A stretch of 64,000 bases of DNA from CAIZGX01 sp046048875 (GTDB lineage: Bacteria > Bacteroidota > Bacteroidia > Flavobacteriales_D > Sanyastnellaceae), in assembly GCA_046048875.1 (NCBI GenBank), contig JBJOFG010000017.1:1-64000 (forward strand). Reading direction: 5' to 3'. Every line of letters starts with the position of its first letter. The stretch's first letter is position 1. Position numbers and translations under genes: made by a program. The notes beneath the pieces are model-generated. The model was not told where the DNA came from. It made no database searches and saw only the letters and a list, made by a program, of their open reading frames with translations. Below are positions 51,199-60,632 of this stretch, in pieces.

Positions 51199-51831
51199 CT
51201 ACTGCGTAAGCAGTTTCCCTGCCGTCTTCGCCACAACTTCTTCCAACGTCACCTCCGGAGCCAATTCAACCAGATGAAACGCGCCATCACGAATATCGAA
51301 TACACCTAAATCGGTGACTACTTTTTTAATGCAATGAATGCCAGTTAGAGGCAGAGAACACTGCGGCAATAACTTCGAATTACCAGCCTTGTCGCAATGC
51401 TGCATGGCGACAATAATGTTCTTCGCGCTAGCCACCAAATCCATGGCGCCGCCCATTCCTTTCACCATCTTACCCGGAACCTTCCAATTGGCTATGTCGC
51501 CATTTTCACTGACTTCCATGGCTCCTAAAATGGTAAGATCTACTTTCTGCGCGCGAATCATTCCGAAGCTCATAGCGCTGTCGAAAATAGAAGACCCGTC
51601 GCGCAAAGTAACCGTCTGCTTCCCTGCGTTAATCAAGTCTGCGTCTTCTTCTCCTTCAAATGGAAAAGGGCCCATACCCAAAATTCCGTTCTCGCTTTGC
51701 AACTCAACTTCCATTCCTTCGGGAATGTAATTCGCCACTAACGTGGGAATTCCAATACCTAAGTTCACATACGTTCCGTCTTGAACTTCTTGCGCAATGC
51801 GCTTCGCGATTCCAATTTTATCCCAAGCCAT
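51199..51831 (-). CDS. scoB: 3-oxoacid CoA-transferase subunit B
   Basis: A 210-aa beta subunit of succinyl-CoA:3-oxoacid CoA-transferase. The active-site glutamate lies in LQSENGILGMGPFP (Glu47), after YVNLGIGIPTLVANYIPEG; downstream VDLTILGAMEVSENGDIANW and MGGAMDLVASAKNIIV are family blocks. Together with ScoA it moves CoA from succinyl-CoA to acetoacetate in ketone-body or fatty-acid use. It starts 3 bases after the scoA stop; both follow PBP1A with short gaps. Confidence 0.95.
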   Translation of the reverse strand: MAWDKIGIAKRIAQEVQDGTYVNLGIGIPTLVANYIPEGMEVELQSENGILGMGPFPFEGEEDADLINAGKQTVTLRDGSSIFDSAMSFGMIRAQKVDLTILGAMEVSENGDIANWKVPGKMVKGMGGAMDLVASAKNIIVAMQHCDKAGNSKLLPQCSLPLTGIHCIKKVVTDLGVFDIRDGAFHLVELAPEVTLEEVVAKTAGKLLTQ

Positions 51832-51833
51832 AA

Positions 51834-52538
51834 TTATACTCTTTGACGAACAGTACGCTGCTCAATTCTTTTTTCGTAATTCACTCCCTGAAAAATGCGG
51901 TGCACGTAAATGCCCGGTGTATGAATGTGATCGGGGTCTAACGTTCCAAGCGGCACCAATTCTTCCACTTCAACTATGGTAATCTTTCCGGCCATAGCCA
52001 TCATAGGGTTGAAGTTGCGCGCCGTAGAGCGAAACACCAAGTTACCCATTGCATCGCCCTTCCAAGCCTTCACCAAGGCGAAGTCTGCGTCGAAGGCTTC
52101 CTCCATTAAATACTTCTTTCCCTTGAACTCGCGCACCTCTTTTCCTTCCGCTACTTCCGTTCCAACACCCGCAGGAGTAAACACCACAGGCATTCCGTAT
52201 CCTGCAGCCATGCAGCGCGTAGCCAAAGTACCTTGTGGAATTAGTTCCACTTCCAATTCGCCACTCAACATCTGACGCTCGAATTCCGCGTTCTCGCCAA
52301 CGTAAGAGCTAATCATTTTTTTCACTTGCTTTTGCTGAAGCAACAAGCCCAACCCGAAGTCATCAACTCCAGCGTTGTTCGAAATACAGGTGAGGTCTTT
52401 CACCCCCATTTTCACCAATTCCGAAATACAATTTTCTGGAATACCGCACAAGCCGAATCCACCCACCATGAGCGTCATTCCCGAGGTTATCCCTTCGCAT
52501 GCTTCCGCTGCAGAAGTTCTTACTTTATTAAATCCCAT
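51834..52538 (-). CDS. scoA: 3-oxoacid CoA-transferase subunit A
   Basis: A 234-aa alpha subunit: SGMTLMVGGFGLCGIPENCI, DLTCISNNAGVDDFGLGLLL, ATRCMAAGYGMPVVFTPAGV and LVPLGTLDPDHIHTPGIYVH are the conserved blocks of the A chain. It pairs with ScoB directly downstream. It begins 8 bases after the PBP1A stop with no visible promoter between, so it is probably read from the PBP1A promoter even though the functions are unrelated. Confidence 0.95.
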   Translation of the reverse strand: MGFNKVRTSAAEACEGITSGMTLMVGGFGLCGIPENCISELVKMGVKDLTCISNNAGVDDFGLGLLLQQKQVKKMISSYVGENAEFERQMLSGELEVELIPQGTLATRCMAAGYGMPVVFTPAGVGTEVAEGKEVREFKGKKYLMEEAFDADFALVKAWKGDAMGNLVFRSTARNFNPMMAMAGKITIVEVEELVPLGTLDPDHIHTPGIYVHRIFQGVNYEKRIEQRTVRQRV

Positions 52539-52546
52539 AATCTATT

Positions 52547-54943
52547 TTATTCTGGCACGTCGCCGTCAAATTCCAATTCACCGTTGAAGAACTCTTCCAT
52601 TCCATCGCCAAATCCATCGTCGAATAAGTCTCCCATGCCTCCGCTTGTACATTGGAAGCGAAGAGGATCATACTCCGTTGGCGCTTCGAAATCTCCTTTC
52701 GAAAGCGTAATGCGCGGGTCTTTGTAAATGCTATTCATGAAATAGCCGAATATCGGAAGCCCTGTGTTCGCGCCTTGTCCAAGAGCCGTGCTCGAGAAAC
52801 GAACCGTCGGATCTTGTGCGCCTACCCAAACACCCGTTACCAATTCCGGAGTCATTCCAACAAACCAACCGTCGGTGTTGTTCTGCGTGGTTCCCGTTTT
52901 TCCAGCAAGCGGATAAGGAATTTTTCCATACTTCGGATTCGAACGAATACGCGACGCCGTTCCGAAATCACATACTCCTTTCATCAGCTTCACCGTCTCA
53001 TAAGCGATACCCGGCTCAAGTGCCTGATCAATCACTGGATCTGCTTCATAAATTAAATTTCCATTCTTGTCTTCCACACGCATGATGAACGTCGGTTCTA
53101 TGTACAAGCCGTGATTAACTAGCGATGCCTGTGCACCTACCAATTCGTACACCGAAAGTTCACACGCTCCAAGCGCAATAGAGTATGCCATTGGAATGTA
53201 ACTTTTAACACCCATGTGGCGCATCATGGCAATGACAGGCTCCGGTCCGAAACGCGCAATGAGCGTGGCCGCTATCGAGTTCACCGAACCCGCCAAGGCC
53301 TTCGCCATGGTGTACGTTCCGCCCGCTCCGCCTTTCGGACACCAGCGTGTTCCATTCGGTAAGTCTATGCATCCCGCACCTGTAATCTGATCACACGGTT
53401 TCATGCCCATACGCATAGACATCGCATAAATAAACGGTTTGAAGGTTGAACCCACCTGACGTTTCGAAAGAAATACGTTGTCGAATTTGAAATACTTGTA
53501 ATCGATTCCACCCACCCACGCTTTCACAAATCCGTTACGCGGATCCATAGACATCATACTCGCGTGCAAAATGGTTTTGTGATAAACAATACTGTCATAC
53601 GGAGTCATAGTAGTATCCCTGTAACCCCCGTGTCTGTATACCGTCATGCGAACAGGCTTGTTAAATTCAGCAAGCACCTCCTCTTCGGTTCGAAGCTTCC
53701 ACGTGTATCCGCAACCTCCCGCATCTTCTTTGCAATGGAAATGTCCATCTTTTGTTTCAATGTATGAAGCAGGCCTTCCGCAATCGGGACACATCTTGCC
53801 TGAAAGCTTTTTGTAACGATCACTTGTCGTTATCGCTTTCCTCATAATTGCTTCTTTATCACCCGTCGAAATTCCCGAATAAAAGGGATATTTATCTTTC
53901 GGACGCTGCCTCACGTTTCGTGTAAATGCAGGCTGAAGTTCTTTACTCAAATGCTCTTCCACCGCATGTTCAGCGTGGGCTTGCATGTTTTTATCCAAGG
54001 TGGTATAAACCTTCAATCCGTCTTCATATATGTTGAAAGGAGTGCCATCTCCTTTCTTGTATTTCAACTCGCCATTGGCATCGCGCGTTTCTAAAATTTC
54101 AGTGAGTTTATGTCGAACCGCTTCGCGGAAATATGGCGCTTGTCCTTCATCGTGCGACACACGCGAAAACTTAAGACCCAATGGTTCAGTTCGATATTTC
54201 TCGTAGTCCGTTTCCGAGAGTTTTCCGTACTTAACCATTTGCGCCAACACAACTTCTCGTCGCTTAGTTACCAGCGAATCGCGTTTTATCGGATTGAATA
54301 ACGAAGAGTTCTTCAACATCCCCACTAACATGGCACCTTGCGGAATTGTGAGCGAGTCGGGCGATGTAGAGAAATAAACATTCGCTGCACTTTTAATTCC
54401 AACGGCTTGATTCAAGAAGTCATATTGGTTCAAATACATCGTAAGAATTTCTTCTTTCGTGTAAACGCGCTCGAGGCGCAATGCAATCACCCACTCTTGC
54501 AATTTCTGTCCAATACGTGTGAAGATTGAAACGTCTTCAAAGTCACGGGTGAATTGCAATTTTGCAAGCTGCTGGGTAATTGTACTTCCACCACCGTCTG
54601 CTCCCAGGGAAAAGGCCGCACGTGCTAAACTTCGAACATCAATTCCACTGTGTTGCCTGAAACGTACGTCTTCCGTGGCAAGCAGCGCATCAATTACATG
54701 CGGAGGAATTTCCTGGTACGTAATGTCTGAACGGTTTTCCTTGTAGAACGAACCAATGGTTGTTCCATCTGAAGCGTAAATCTGTGATGCCAATCCAATT
54801 TTCGGATTCGCTAATAAATCAATGTTCGGGAGTCCGCTTAACAATACTGCGCCAAGGACCAGCGTGAAAAAAATCCAAGGCGACATTCCTATCCACCAAA
54901 GGATTTTAGCATATTTTTTTTCCTGTTCGGGCGTGTTTTCCAT
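52547..54943 (-). CDS. Class A penicillin-binding protein 1A with zinc-ribbon-like insert
   Basis: A 798-aa bifunctional peptidoglycan synthase: N-terminal TM helix, glycosyltransferase domain (ATEDVRFRQHSGIDVRSLAR; GGSTITQQLAKLQF) and transpeptidase domain with SxxK in KRQVGSTFKPF, SxN in LAGSVNSIAA and KTG in LAGKTGTTQNNTDGWFVG. It polymerises and crosslinks glycan strands in the periplasm. Residues 385-411 contain C-x2-C-x15-C-x6-C (CPDCGRPAS ... CKEDAGGC), a zinc-ribbon-like insertion before the transpeptidase domain that I do not know from other PBP1A proteins. Followed by scoA and scoB. Confidence 0.95.
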   Translation of the reverse strand: MENTPEQEKKYAKILWWIGMSPWIFFTLVLGAVLLSGLPNIDLLANPKIGLASQIYASDGTTIGSFYKENRSDITYQEIPPHVIDALLATEDVRFRQHSGIDVRSLARAAFSLGADGGGSTITQQLAKLQFTRDFEDVSIFTRIGQKLQEWVIALRLERVYTKEEILTMYLNQYDFLNQAVGIKSAANVYFSTSPDSLTIPQGAMLVGMLKNSSLFNPIKRDSLVTKRREVVLAQMVKYGKLSETDYEKYRTEPLGLKFSRVSHDEGQAPYFREAVRHKLTEILETRDANGELKYKKGDGTPFNIYEDGLKVYTTLDKNMQAHAEHAVEEHLSKELQPAFTRNVRQRPKDKYPFYSGISTGDKEAIMRKAITTSDRYKKLSGKMCPDCGRPASYIETKDGHFHCKEDAGGCGYTWKLRTEEEVLAEFNKPVRMTVYRHGGYRDTTMTPYDSIVYHKTILHASMMSMDPRNGFVKAWVGGIDYKYFKFDNVFLSKRQVGSTFKPFIYAMSMRMGMKPCDQITGAGCIDLPNGTRWCPKGGAGGTYTMAKALAGSVNSIAATLIARFGPEPVIAMMRHMGVKSYIPMAYSIALGACELSVYELVGAQASLVNHGLYIEPTFIMRVEDKNGNLIYEADPVIDQALEPGIAYETVKLMKGVCDFGTASRIRSNPKYGKIPYPLAGKTGTTQNNTDGWFVGMTPELVTGVWVGAQDPTVRFSSTALGQGANTGLPIFGYFMNSIYKDPRITLSKGDFEAPTEYDPLRFQCTSGGMGDLFDDGFGDGMEEFFNGELEFDGDVPE

Positions 54944-54985
54944 AGGTACTGATTAACGCGTTTTTCGGCGTAAAATTTCAACAAT

Positions 54986-54993
54986 CAAAACTA
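54986..54993 (-). promoter_or_regulatory. -7 element of PBP1A
   Basis: Minus strand TAGTTTTG (perfect TAnnTTTG), 42 bases before the PBP1A ATG in the 56-base gap after uvrC. Confidence 0.5.
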
Positions 54994-54999
54994 ACCCAT

Positions 55000-56805
55000 C
55001 TACTGCGCCTTGCCGAAATAATTCTTTATTTTTTCGGCTATTTTTTCCCCTACGACTTGTTCAATTTCTTTTTGTGTGGCCTGTTTTATTCTTGAAACAG
55101 AAGAAAAATGTTGAAGCAACTTCTCAATGGTCTTCTTACCTACACCCGCAATGTTTTCCAATTCGGAATGAATGGCACCCTTGCTTCTTCGCTGTCTGTG
55201 CTTGCTTAATCCGTATCTGTGCGCTTCATTTCGCAAATGCTGAATGATCTTTAAACTCTCGCTGCGCTTATCTAAGTAAATGGGTATGCTATCTCCCGGA
55301 AAGAAAATTTCTTCCAAGCGTTTCGCAATTCCTATAACCGCAATCTTTCCACGTAAACCCAACAAGTCCAAGGACTCCATGGCCGATGAAAGCTGCCCTT
55401 TTCCACCATCGATAATCAACAATTGCGGCAACGGTTGTTCTTCTTGAATCAAACGCGAATACCTTCTGTAAATGGCTTCGCGCATGGAAGCAAAATCGTC
55501 TGGCCCCACAACCGATTGAATGTTGAAGATGCGATAATCCGACTTACTTGGCTTGGCATTTTTGAAAACCACACAGGCACTCACCGGATTCGTTCCTTGA
55601 ATGTTCGAGTTGTCGAAACACTCAATGTGGACAGGCAATTCAGACAAGCGCAAATCTTTCTTCATGGTTTCCAAAATGCGCTGTGTATTGCGCTCTGGGT
55701 CCAAGAAAGCCGCGCGTTTGCGAGCTTCCAACAAGAAGTGATTCGCATTTTTCAATGAAAGGTCTACCAACTTTTTTTTGTCACCACGTTGCGGAACATG
55801 CAGTTCAACACCTGAAATTTTTTCGTTGATTTCAATAGGAATAAGTGCCGATTTCGCTTGACTGTTCATGCGTTCGCGGAACGAACGAATGATGAAGGCC
55901 AGCACTTCTTCATCTGTCTCATCGAGCTGTCTCACCACTTCTGCCGTGTACACGTGCACAATGCTTCCGCGCATAACATGCATGTAATTCGCATAGGTGC
56001 TTTGCGCATCGGAAGCAATGGAAAAGACTTCCACATTATCAATATCTGTATTTACAATCGTAGACTTCGCTTGGAAATTTTCCAAGGTTTGAATACGCTC
56101 TTTCAGCTGCTGTGCTTGCTCAAATTTTTGCTCGGAAGCCAGTTGAAGCATTTCCTTTTTCAGGTTCTTCACGGCCTCTAAATATTCCCCTTTAATAATT
56201 CGCTTGATATGCTGAATGCCTTGCTGATAGTCTTCTTCACGCTGCTTGCCCACGCAAGGACCCAAGCAATTTCCCAAGTGGTATTCCAAACACACTTTGA
56301 ATTTTTTCGCTTGAATATTCGCCTTTGAAAGGTTCAGCGTGCAGGTGCGAAGGGGATAAAGTTCCTTGATTAAATCGAGGATGGAATACAATGATTTTCC
56401 AGAGGTGTAGGGCCCGAAATACGTTGAACCGTCGTTCAGAATTTGACGTGTACTGTGCACACGGGGAAAGGGTTCGTTCTTAATCACAATGCTCGCGTAT
56501 GACTTGTCATCCTTCAACAAAATGTTGTAGCGCGGCTTGAATTTTTTAATGAGCGAATCTTCCAACAGCAACGCATCCGATTCCGTTTCAACCACGGAAT
56601 ACTTGATGTCGCGAATTTTCTTGACCATTAACTTGGTCTTGATACTGTCGTGTTTAATCTTGTTGAAATAACTCGTCACGCGATTCTTCAGCACCTTCGC
56701 CTTGCCCACGTACAAGATGGAACCGTTCTCGTCGAAGAACTGATAAACGCCCGCCTTTTCAGGCAGGGCCTTCAATATACTTTTGATGTGATCGGAAACT
56801 TCCAC
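55000..56805 (-). CDS. uvrC: Excinuclease ABC subunit C
   Basis: A 601-aa UvrC, which makes both incisions in nucleotide excision repair. Domains: GIY-YIG nuclease (AGVYQFFDENGSILYVGKAK, residues about 15-100), a Cys-containing linker, the UVR helix pair for UvrB (ASEQKFEQAQQLKERIQTLE, about 205-240), the RNase H-like nuclease (IECFDNSNIQGTNPVSACVV) and a C-terminal HhH (LENIAGVGKKTIEKLLQHFS). The frame is open to a TTG at 56835, but the family begins at the equivalent of (M)EVSDHIKSILKALPEKAG, so GTG 56805 is chosen, which avoids overlap with the divergent epimerase. Confidence 0.95.
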   Translation of the reverse strand: MEVSDHIKSILKALPEKAGVYQFFDENGSILYVGKAKVLKNRVTSYFNKIKHDSIKTKLMVKKIRDIKYSVVETESDALLLEDSLIKKFKPRYNILLKDDKSYASIVIKNEPFPRVHSTRQILNDGSTYFGPYTSGKSLYSILDLIKELYPLRTCTLNLSKANIQAKKFKVCLEYHLGNCLGPCVGKQREEDYQQGIQHIKRIIKGEYLEAVKNLKKEMLQLASEQKFEQAQQLKERIQTLENFQAKSTIVNTDIDNVEVFSIASDAQSTYANYMHVMRGSIVHVYTAEVVRQLDETDEEVLAFIIRSFRERMNSQAKSALIPIEINEKISGVELHVPQRGDKKKLVDLSLKNANHFLLEARKRAAFLDPERNTQRILETMKKDLRLSELPVHIECFDNSNIQGTNPVSACVVFKNAKPSKSDYRIFNIQSVVGPDDFASMREAIYRRYSRLIQEEQPLPQLLIIDGGKGQLSSAMESLDLLGLRGKIAVIGIAKRLEEIFFPGDSIPIYLDKRSESLKIIQHLRNEAHRYGLSKHRQRRSKGAIHSELENIAGVGKKTIEKLLQHFSSVSRIKQATQKEIEQVVGEKIAEKIKNYFGKAQ

Positions 56806-56834
56806 AAGACAAATATCGGCATATCTTCGCCACA

Positions 56835-57854
56835 ATGAATTTTGTAACAGGGGCGACAGGTTTAGTTGGAAGTCATTTAGTTCTTCGATTGGTGGAAGAA
56901 GGAATGCCTGTTACTGCTTTGTTTCGCAATGAAAAAGGCAAATCGGAAGTTCAGAATCTCTTTCAATTTTACGGAAAAGAAAATCTGTTTTCTCAGGTTG
57001 AATGGGTAAAAGGCGATGTGGAAGATGCCGATGACATGTATGAATTGACGGAAGGCATTGACATTGTTTTTCACTGCGCAGCCATTGTTTCGTACCACAA
57101 GAAAGAAGCGTCACGCATGTTGGAAGTGAACATTAACGGGACGAAGAACGTAGTGAACGCTTGCATTGAAAACGACGTGAAGCAATTGATTCACATTAGT
57201 TCTATTTCAGCATTGGGAGATTCAAAAGGTGAAATCATTGATGAAGAGACACCGCGCAATTTCAACGATTATCATTCGAACTATTCGAAATCTAAATACC
57301 TATCTGAACAAGAGGTGTGGCGCGGAATTCAAGAAGGTTTGAATGCAACAATTTTAAATCCAGGCGTGGTCTTCGGACCGAACGCTTGCGAGCGCAGTTC
57401 CGGAACCATGATCGCACGCATAGACAAAGGCCTTCCAGCTTTGCCTGCGGGAGGAAGTGGGATTGTTTCTGTGTTGGATGTGGTGGAAGTAATGGTGCGC
57501 GCAGCAAAGCAAACACCAACAAACGAGCGTTATATTTTGTGTGCGGAAAACGTTCGCATGTCGGAACTCTTCACCAAAATTGCAAACGCCCTAAACGTGA
57601 AGATTGGAAAAAGCATAGCCAAAAAATGGCAAATTGTTTTGGTGTATTACATGGAAGCCTTGATTGAATTGTTCACCGGAAAACGCGCTTCCATAACGCG
57701 AGAGATTATTCGCAATTACGATGAAGTGAAACGATTCGATGGAAGTAAAGCAACACGTGTTTTCGGATTTCAATACCGAAATACCTTCGGAAGTATTGAA
57801 GATACCGTAAGATTTTATAAGATTCTATCGAAAGGTGCTTCGCAAGCGAACTAG
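56835..57854 (+). CDS. NAD-dependent epimerase/dehydratase (extended SDR)
   Basis: A 339-aa extended short-chain dehydrogenase/reductase. The nucleotide-binding motif is VTGATGLVGSHLVLRL (residues 4-19), followed by DIVFHCAAIVSYHKKEAS and the catalytic pair in YSKSKYLSE (YxxxK), with Ser in HISSISALGD. Members act on nucleotide sugars, dihydroflavonols or sterol-like substrates; the substrate here is unknown. ATG 56835 starts 30 bases from the divergent uvrC GTG, so the two promoters must overlap the opposite coding regions. Confidence 0.93.
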   Translation: MNFVTGATGLVGSHLVLRLVEEGMPVTALFRNEKGKSEVQNLFQFYGKENLFSQVEWVKGDVEDADDMYELTEGIDIVFHCAAIVSYHKKEASRMLEVNINGTKNVVNACIENDVKQLIHISSISALGDSKGEIIDEETPRNFNDYHSNYSKSKYLSEQEVWRGIQEGLNATILNPGVVFGPNACERSSGTMIARIDKGLPALPAGGSGIVSVLDVVEVMVRAAKQTPTNERYILCAENVRMSELFTKIANALNVKIGKSIAKKWQIVLVYYMEALIELFTGKRASITREIIRNYDEVKRFDGSKATRVFGFQYRNTFGSIEDTVRFYKILSKGASQAN

Positions 57855-57863
57855 CAAAGAAAA

Positions 57864-57892
57864 AGCCCCTTCAACAACGTTGAAAGGGCTCC
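57864..57892 (-). terminator. Terminator of the 17-codon unit (possibly bidirectional)
   Basis: AGCCCCTTCAAC / GTTGAAAGGGCT, a 12-bp stem with one mismatch and an AAC loop. On the minus strand the stem is followed by TTTTTCTTT, a good intrinsic terminator. It also lies 9 bases after the epimerase stop and may serve that gene. Confidence 0.8.
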
Positions 57893-57925
57893 TTAACCAA
57901 ACCAAACCTCAAAACCCAAATCGTA

Positions 57926-57979
57926 TTATCTGTCGGCGTAAATCCAAACGCCAAGCTGGATGTTCATGTTCTTTTCCAT
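57926..57979 (-). CDS. Candidate 17-aa peptide in its own transcription unit
   Basis: ATG 57979 opens MEKNMNIQLGVWIYADR, then TAA. It sits between a promoter-like sequence (58002-58029) and a strong terminator (57864-57892), all on the minus strand, in the 243-base gap between the convergent epimerase and OmpA-family genes. A purine-rich run AAAAGAAAAAGAAAACG precedes the ATG. Either a tiny protein gene or a small RNA carrying a fortuitous ORF. Confidence 0.45.
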   Translation of the reverse strand: MEKNMNIQLGVWIYADR

Positions 57980-58001
57980 AGTCGTTTTCTTTTTCTTTTA
58001 A

Positions 58002-58029
58002 CAAAAGTGTAAAAGAGTCCCGCTCCAAA
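58002..58029 (-). promoter_or_regulatory. Promoter-like sequence of the 17-codon unit
   Basis: Minus strand: -33 TTTG at 58029-58026, 16-base spacer, -7 CACTTTTG at 58009-58002 (one mismatch to TAnnTTTG). It lies just past the OmpA-gene terminator, so the small unit is unlikely to be readthrough from upstream. Confidence 0.5.
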
Positions 58030-58044
58030 ATTTTCCGATAAAGC

Positions 58045-58077
58045 AAAGGCCCCGATAAACAGATTATCGGGGCCTTT
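58045..58077 (-). terminator. Terminator of the OmpA-family gene
   Basis: Perfect 14-bp stem, AAAGGCCCCGATAA (58045-58058) with TTATCGGGGCCTTT (58064-58077), ACAGA loop. It begins 20 bases beyond the stop of the minus-strand OmpA gene. The T tract beyond the stem is short. Confidence 0.8.
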
Positions 58078-58097
58078 CAGTTCAGAAGTGGTTTTTA

Positions 58098-60632
58098 TTA
58101 TTCCACAATAAGCATCTCAACTCGACGGTTTCTAGCTCTACCGTCTTCGGTGTTGTTCGGAGCAATTGGCTTGTCTGGACCGAAGTACAACACTTCGAAG
58201 CGGTCGGCTGCTACGCCTTTGCTTATCAAGTATTTCTTCACAGACTCAGATCTGCGTTTCGAAAGATTCATGTTTGCGTCACGTGGACCGACATTATCGG
58301 TATGTCCAGATATGCGCAGCTTCCAACTTGGATTTGTACTCATAAGGTTTGCCAATTCATTCAAGCTGCTGAACGAGCTTGAAAGAATAACATCGCTACT
58401 CGTCTTGTATTCCAAGTTTTCGAAAGCCTTCTTCATCACTTGCTTTTCCTCCTCTTTCAAGATTACCACCTCGGCTTCTTTCGCGAAGCGGAAGAAACCA
58501 TCTGCTTCTCGGTAAGCATTCTTTCCACGAAGGTTCGGAGCAGTTACGAATACCGTCTTCACGGTGTCTGCGTTGTATCCTTCCAACTTAAACTTAGCAG
58601 TTTTCGTTTCTACCGCATTTCCGTAGCTATACACACCACCGCCTTGCTTTACTTTTTCAACTTGTGTCTCTACGTTGAAGTAAGTTAATTCAGCAGCCGG
58701 ACAACCCTTCAATTCAGCGATTCCGTAAACGGTTGGACAAGCATCTACTTTGTCAATGATGTTGTCTCCGTCTGTATCTGGACAGCCGTTGTATTGAACC
58801 AATCCCTTAGTGTCTGGACAATCGTCTACGCGATCCATTACACCGTCTGAATCGCGGTCTGGACAACCGTTGAAAATTGCCAATCCTTTTTCTTCAGGAC
58901 AGTCGTCTTTTGAATCGGTAATACCATCGCCGTCTTTGTCTGGGCAGCCTTTCAATTCAGCTAAACCTGCCACTTCAGGACAGTCGTCTTTTAAATCCGT
59001 AATACCATCGCCGTCTTTATCTGGGCAGCCGTGTAAAGTTGCAAGACCTGGAACATCTGGACAATCATCTTCTTCATCGCGAATGTGGTCGCCATCGCGA
59101 TCAGGACAACCGCGGTATTCCCATGTACCTGGAACTTTCACACATTGGTCTCTACGATTTGAAACCTTATCGGCATCACGATCTTTGATGCGCTTGTATG
59201 CAACGGGGATACGCACCATGACATATGCATCCAATCCGTAAATATCTTTTGAACCTGATCCGTCTCCGCGAAGAAATGCGCGGTATGGATATATACTACT
59301 TGTTCCCAATGTTACAGGACCCAAGCGCAAGGCAAGACCTGTGCGTCTTCCCATAAGGCTGTTGTAGCTAATAGGAACGGAAACACCCGCAATGCGATGA
59401 TCCCATCTTGGTGTTACAGAAATCGTTGTGAAATCATGAATTTTGTTCGGATTCGAATTGAATCCGAAAGCGATAAAGTTGGTTTGGTTGATGTATAAAT
59501 CTTTCCAAATATGATAATCGATTTGTGTGCTGAAGGCAGTTGGTAAATTCATTTTGTAGTCGGCACCGGATATAGTTCCTCCAAAACGAGCGCTTAGCGT
59601 ATCGTCTAGTGCTGCAATAGGTGTCGTTCCGAAATCCAATTTCGTAATATCCCAATTTGATGTGTTCGCCGTAAAGTCACCGCTTTGGCCACCTTTAGAG
59701 AAGCGAACTCCTCCAAGGTCTGTCATTGAGACACCCACCTTCAACTTGTACTTATTTTCGTTACGCTTCCAAACATTCGTCTCACCATCCATGTCGTGCT
59801 TATGCTTTTTATAGTCGGGGCGCCATTCGTAGATCACACCAAAGTCGAAACCTAGTCCCAACTTAGAAACTACCTTATAATTGGCGTTGTCCTGAGATGC
59901 TTCGAAGTTCGAAGAGTGACCGTAGCTGACTTCTGCATTGTAGAGAGACAAAGTAGAATCTGAGTGAACTTCATAATCGAGATTATTAATGTACAAATAT
60001 GCCGACTGCAAACCCTGAAGGCCTTTTAATGTCACTCCGGCTTTTAAAAAGTGTTTCTCCTTGTCCAATAACACTCTTCCAAAACCAAAAGCGTATTCCA
60101 TCCAACTCATGGTTTGAATGGAAAGATTATCGTTTGTAATTCTTGTATTGTAGAGCGAAGGATAATTCAAACTGTTGTACCCGAAACGATACAACTCTTC
60201 ATCTACGCCGTCGACATTCAGGTACGTTCTTCCACGCGCTGAAAGCGAAATGGAAGTCTTTTCGTTCAACGAGAGAAGTAACCCTGGCAGATAAATGTTG
60301 TTGTTCACGAAAGCACTTCTGTTGTCCTGGAAATTAGCCGTAGTGAAATCCTCAGTAGGAGGAGTCGGATCTAATAGTGGATAAGAAGTCGAGGTTATTC
60401 CCCCATCGCGAACCAAATAACTCGGTTTAAAACCAATAAAATTGTTGGCAACCCCGAACCCTGTGCCGAACAATTGAATTTCAAACTTCAGTCGATTATC
60501 GGCCAAATTCGCAGGATTCAGCTGCACGCTCGACAAGCCGCCGTAGTTGCTAGACGTAACGCCTAAAAAGTCTTGAGCGTTGGAATTCAATAAAGAAAGT
60601 GCGCAAAAAATGAGAAATAAAATTCTTTTCAT
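58098..60632 (-). CDS. OmpA-family outer-membrane protein with TSP3 repeats and DUF5723-like domain
   Basis: An 844-aa envelope protein. A signal peptide (MKRILFLIFCALSLLNSNAQ) is followed by a large N-terminal beta-barrel/DUF5723-like region (about 20-470), six or so thrombospondin type-3 calcium-binding repeats (about 495-640; GCPDKDGDGITDLKDDCPEV, GCPDRDSDGVMDRVDDCPDT), a linker, and an OmpA peptidoglycan-binding domain at the end (WKLRISGHTDNVGPRDANMN; LSKRRSESVKKYLI). It likely tethers the outer membrane to the cell wall. Frame runs to 60692, but MKRILFLIFCAL at 60632 is the signal-peptide start. A terminator follows. Confidence 0.93.
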   Translation of the reverse strand: MKRILFLIFCALSLLNSNAQDFLGVTSSNYGGLSSVQLNPANLADNRLKFEIQLFGTGFGVANNFIGFKPSYLVRDGGITSTSYPLLDPTPPTEDFTTANFQDNRSAFVNNNIYLPGLLLSLNEKTSISLSARGRTYLNVDGVDEELYRFGYNSLNYPSLYNTRITNDNLSIQTMSWMEYAFGFGRVLLDKEKHFLKAGVTLKGLQGLQSAYLYINNLDYEVHSDSTLSLYNAEVSYGHSSNFEASQDNANYKVVSKLGLGFDFGVIYEWRPDYKKHKHDMDGETNVWKRNENKYKLKVGVSMTDLGGVRFSKGGQSGDFTANTSNWDITKLDFGTTPIAALDDTLSARFGGTISGADYKMNLPTAFSTQIDYHIWKDLYINQTNFIAFGFNSNPNKIHDFTTISVTPRWDHRIAGVSVPISYNSLMGRRTGLALRLGPVTLGTSSIYPYRAFLRGDGSGSKDIYGLDAYVMVRIPVAYKRIKDRDADKVSNRRDQCVKVPGTWEYRGCPDRDGDHIRDEEDDCPDVPGLATLHGCPDKDGDGITDLKDDCPEVAGLAELKGCPDKDGDGITDSKDDCPEEKGLAIFNGCPDRDSDGVMDRVDDCPDTKGLVQYNGCPDTDGDNIIDKVDACPTVYGIAELKGCPAAELTYFNVETQVEKVKQGGGVYSYGNAVETKTAKFKLEGYNADTVKTVFVTAPNLRGKNAYREADGFFRFAKEAEVVILKEEEKQVMKKAFENLEYKTSSDVILSSSFSSLNELANLMSTNPSWKLRISGHTDNVGPRDANMNLSKRRSESVKKYLISKGVAADRFEVLYFGPDKPIAPNNTEDGRARNRRVEMLIVE

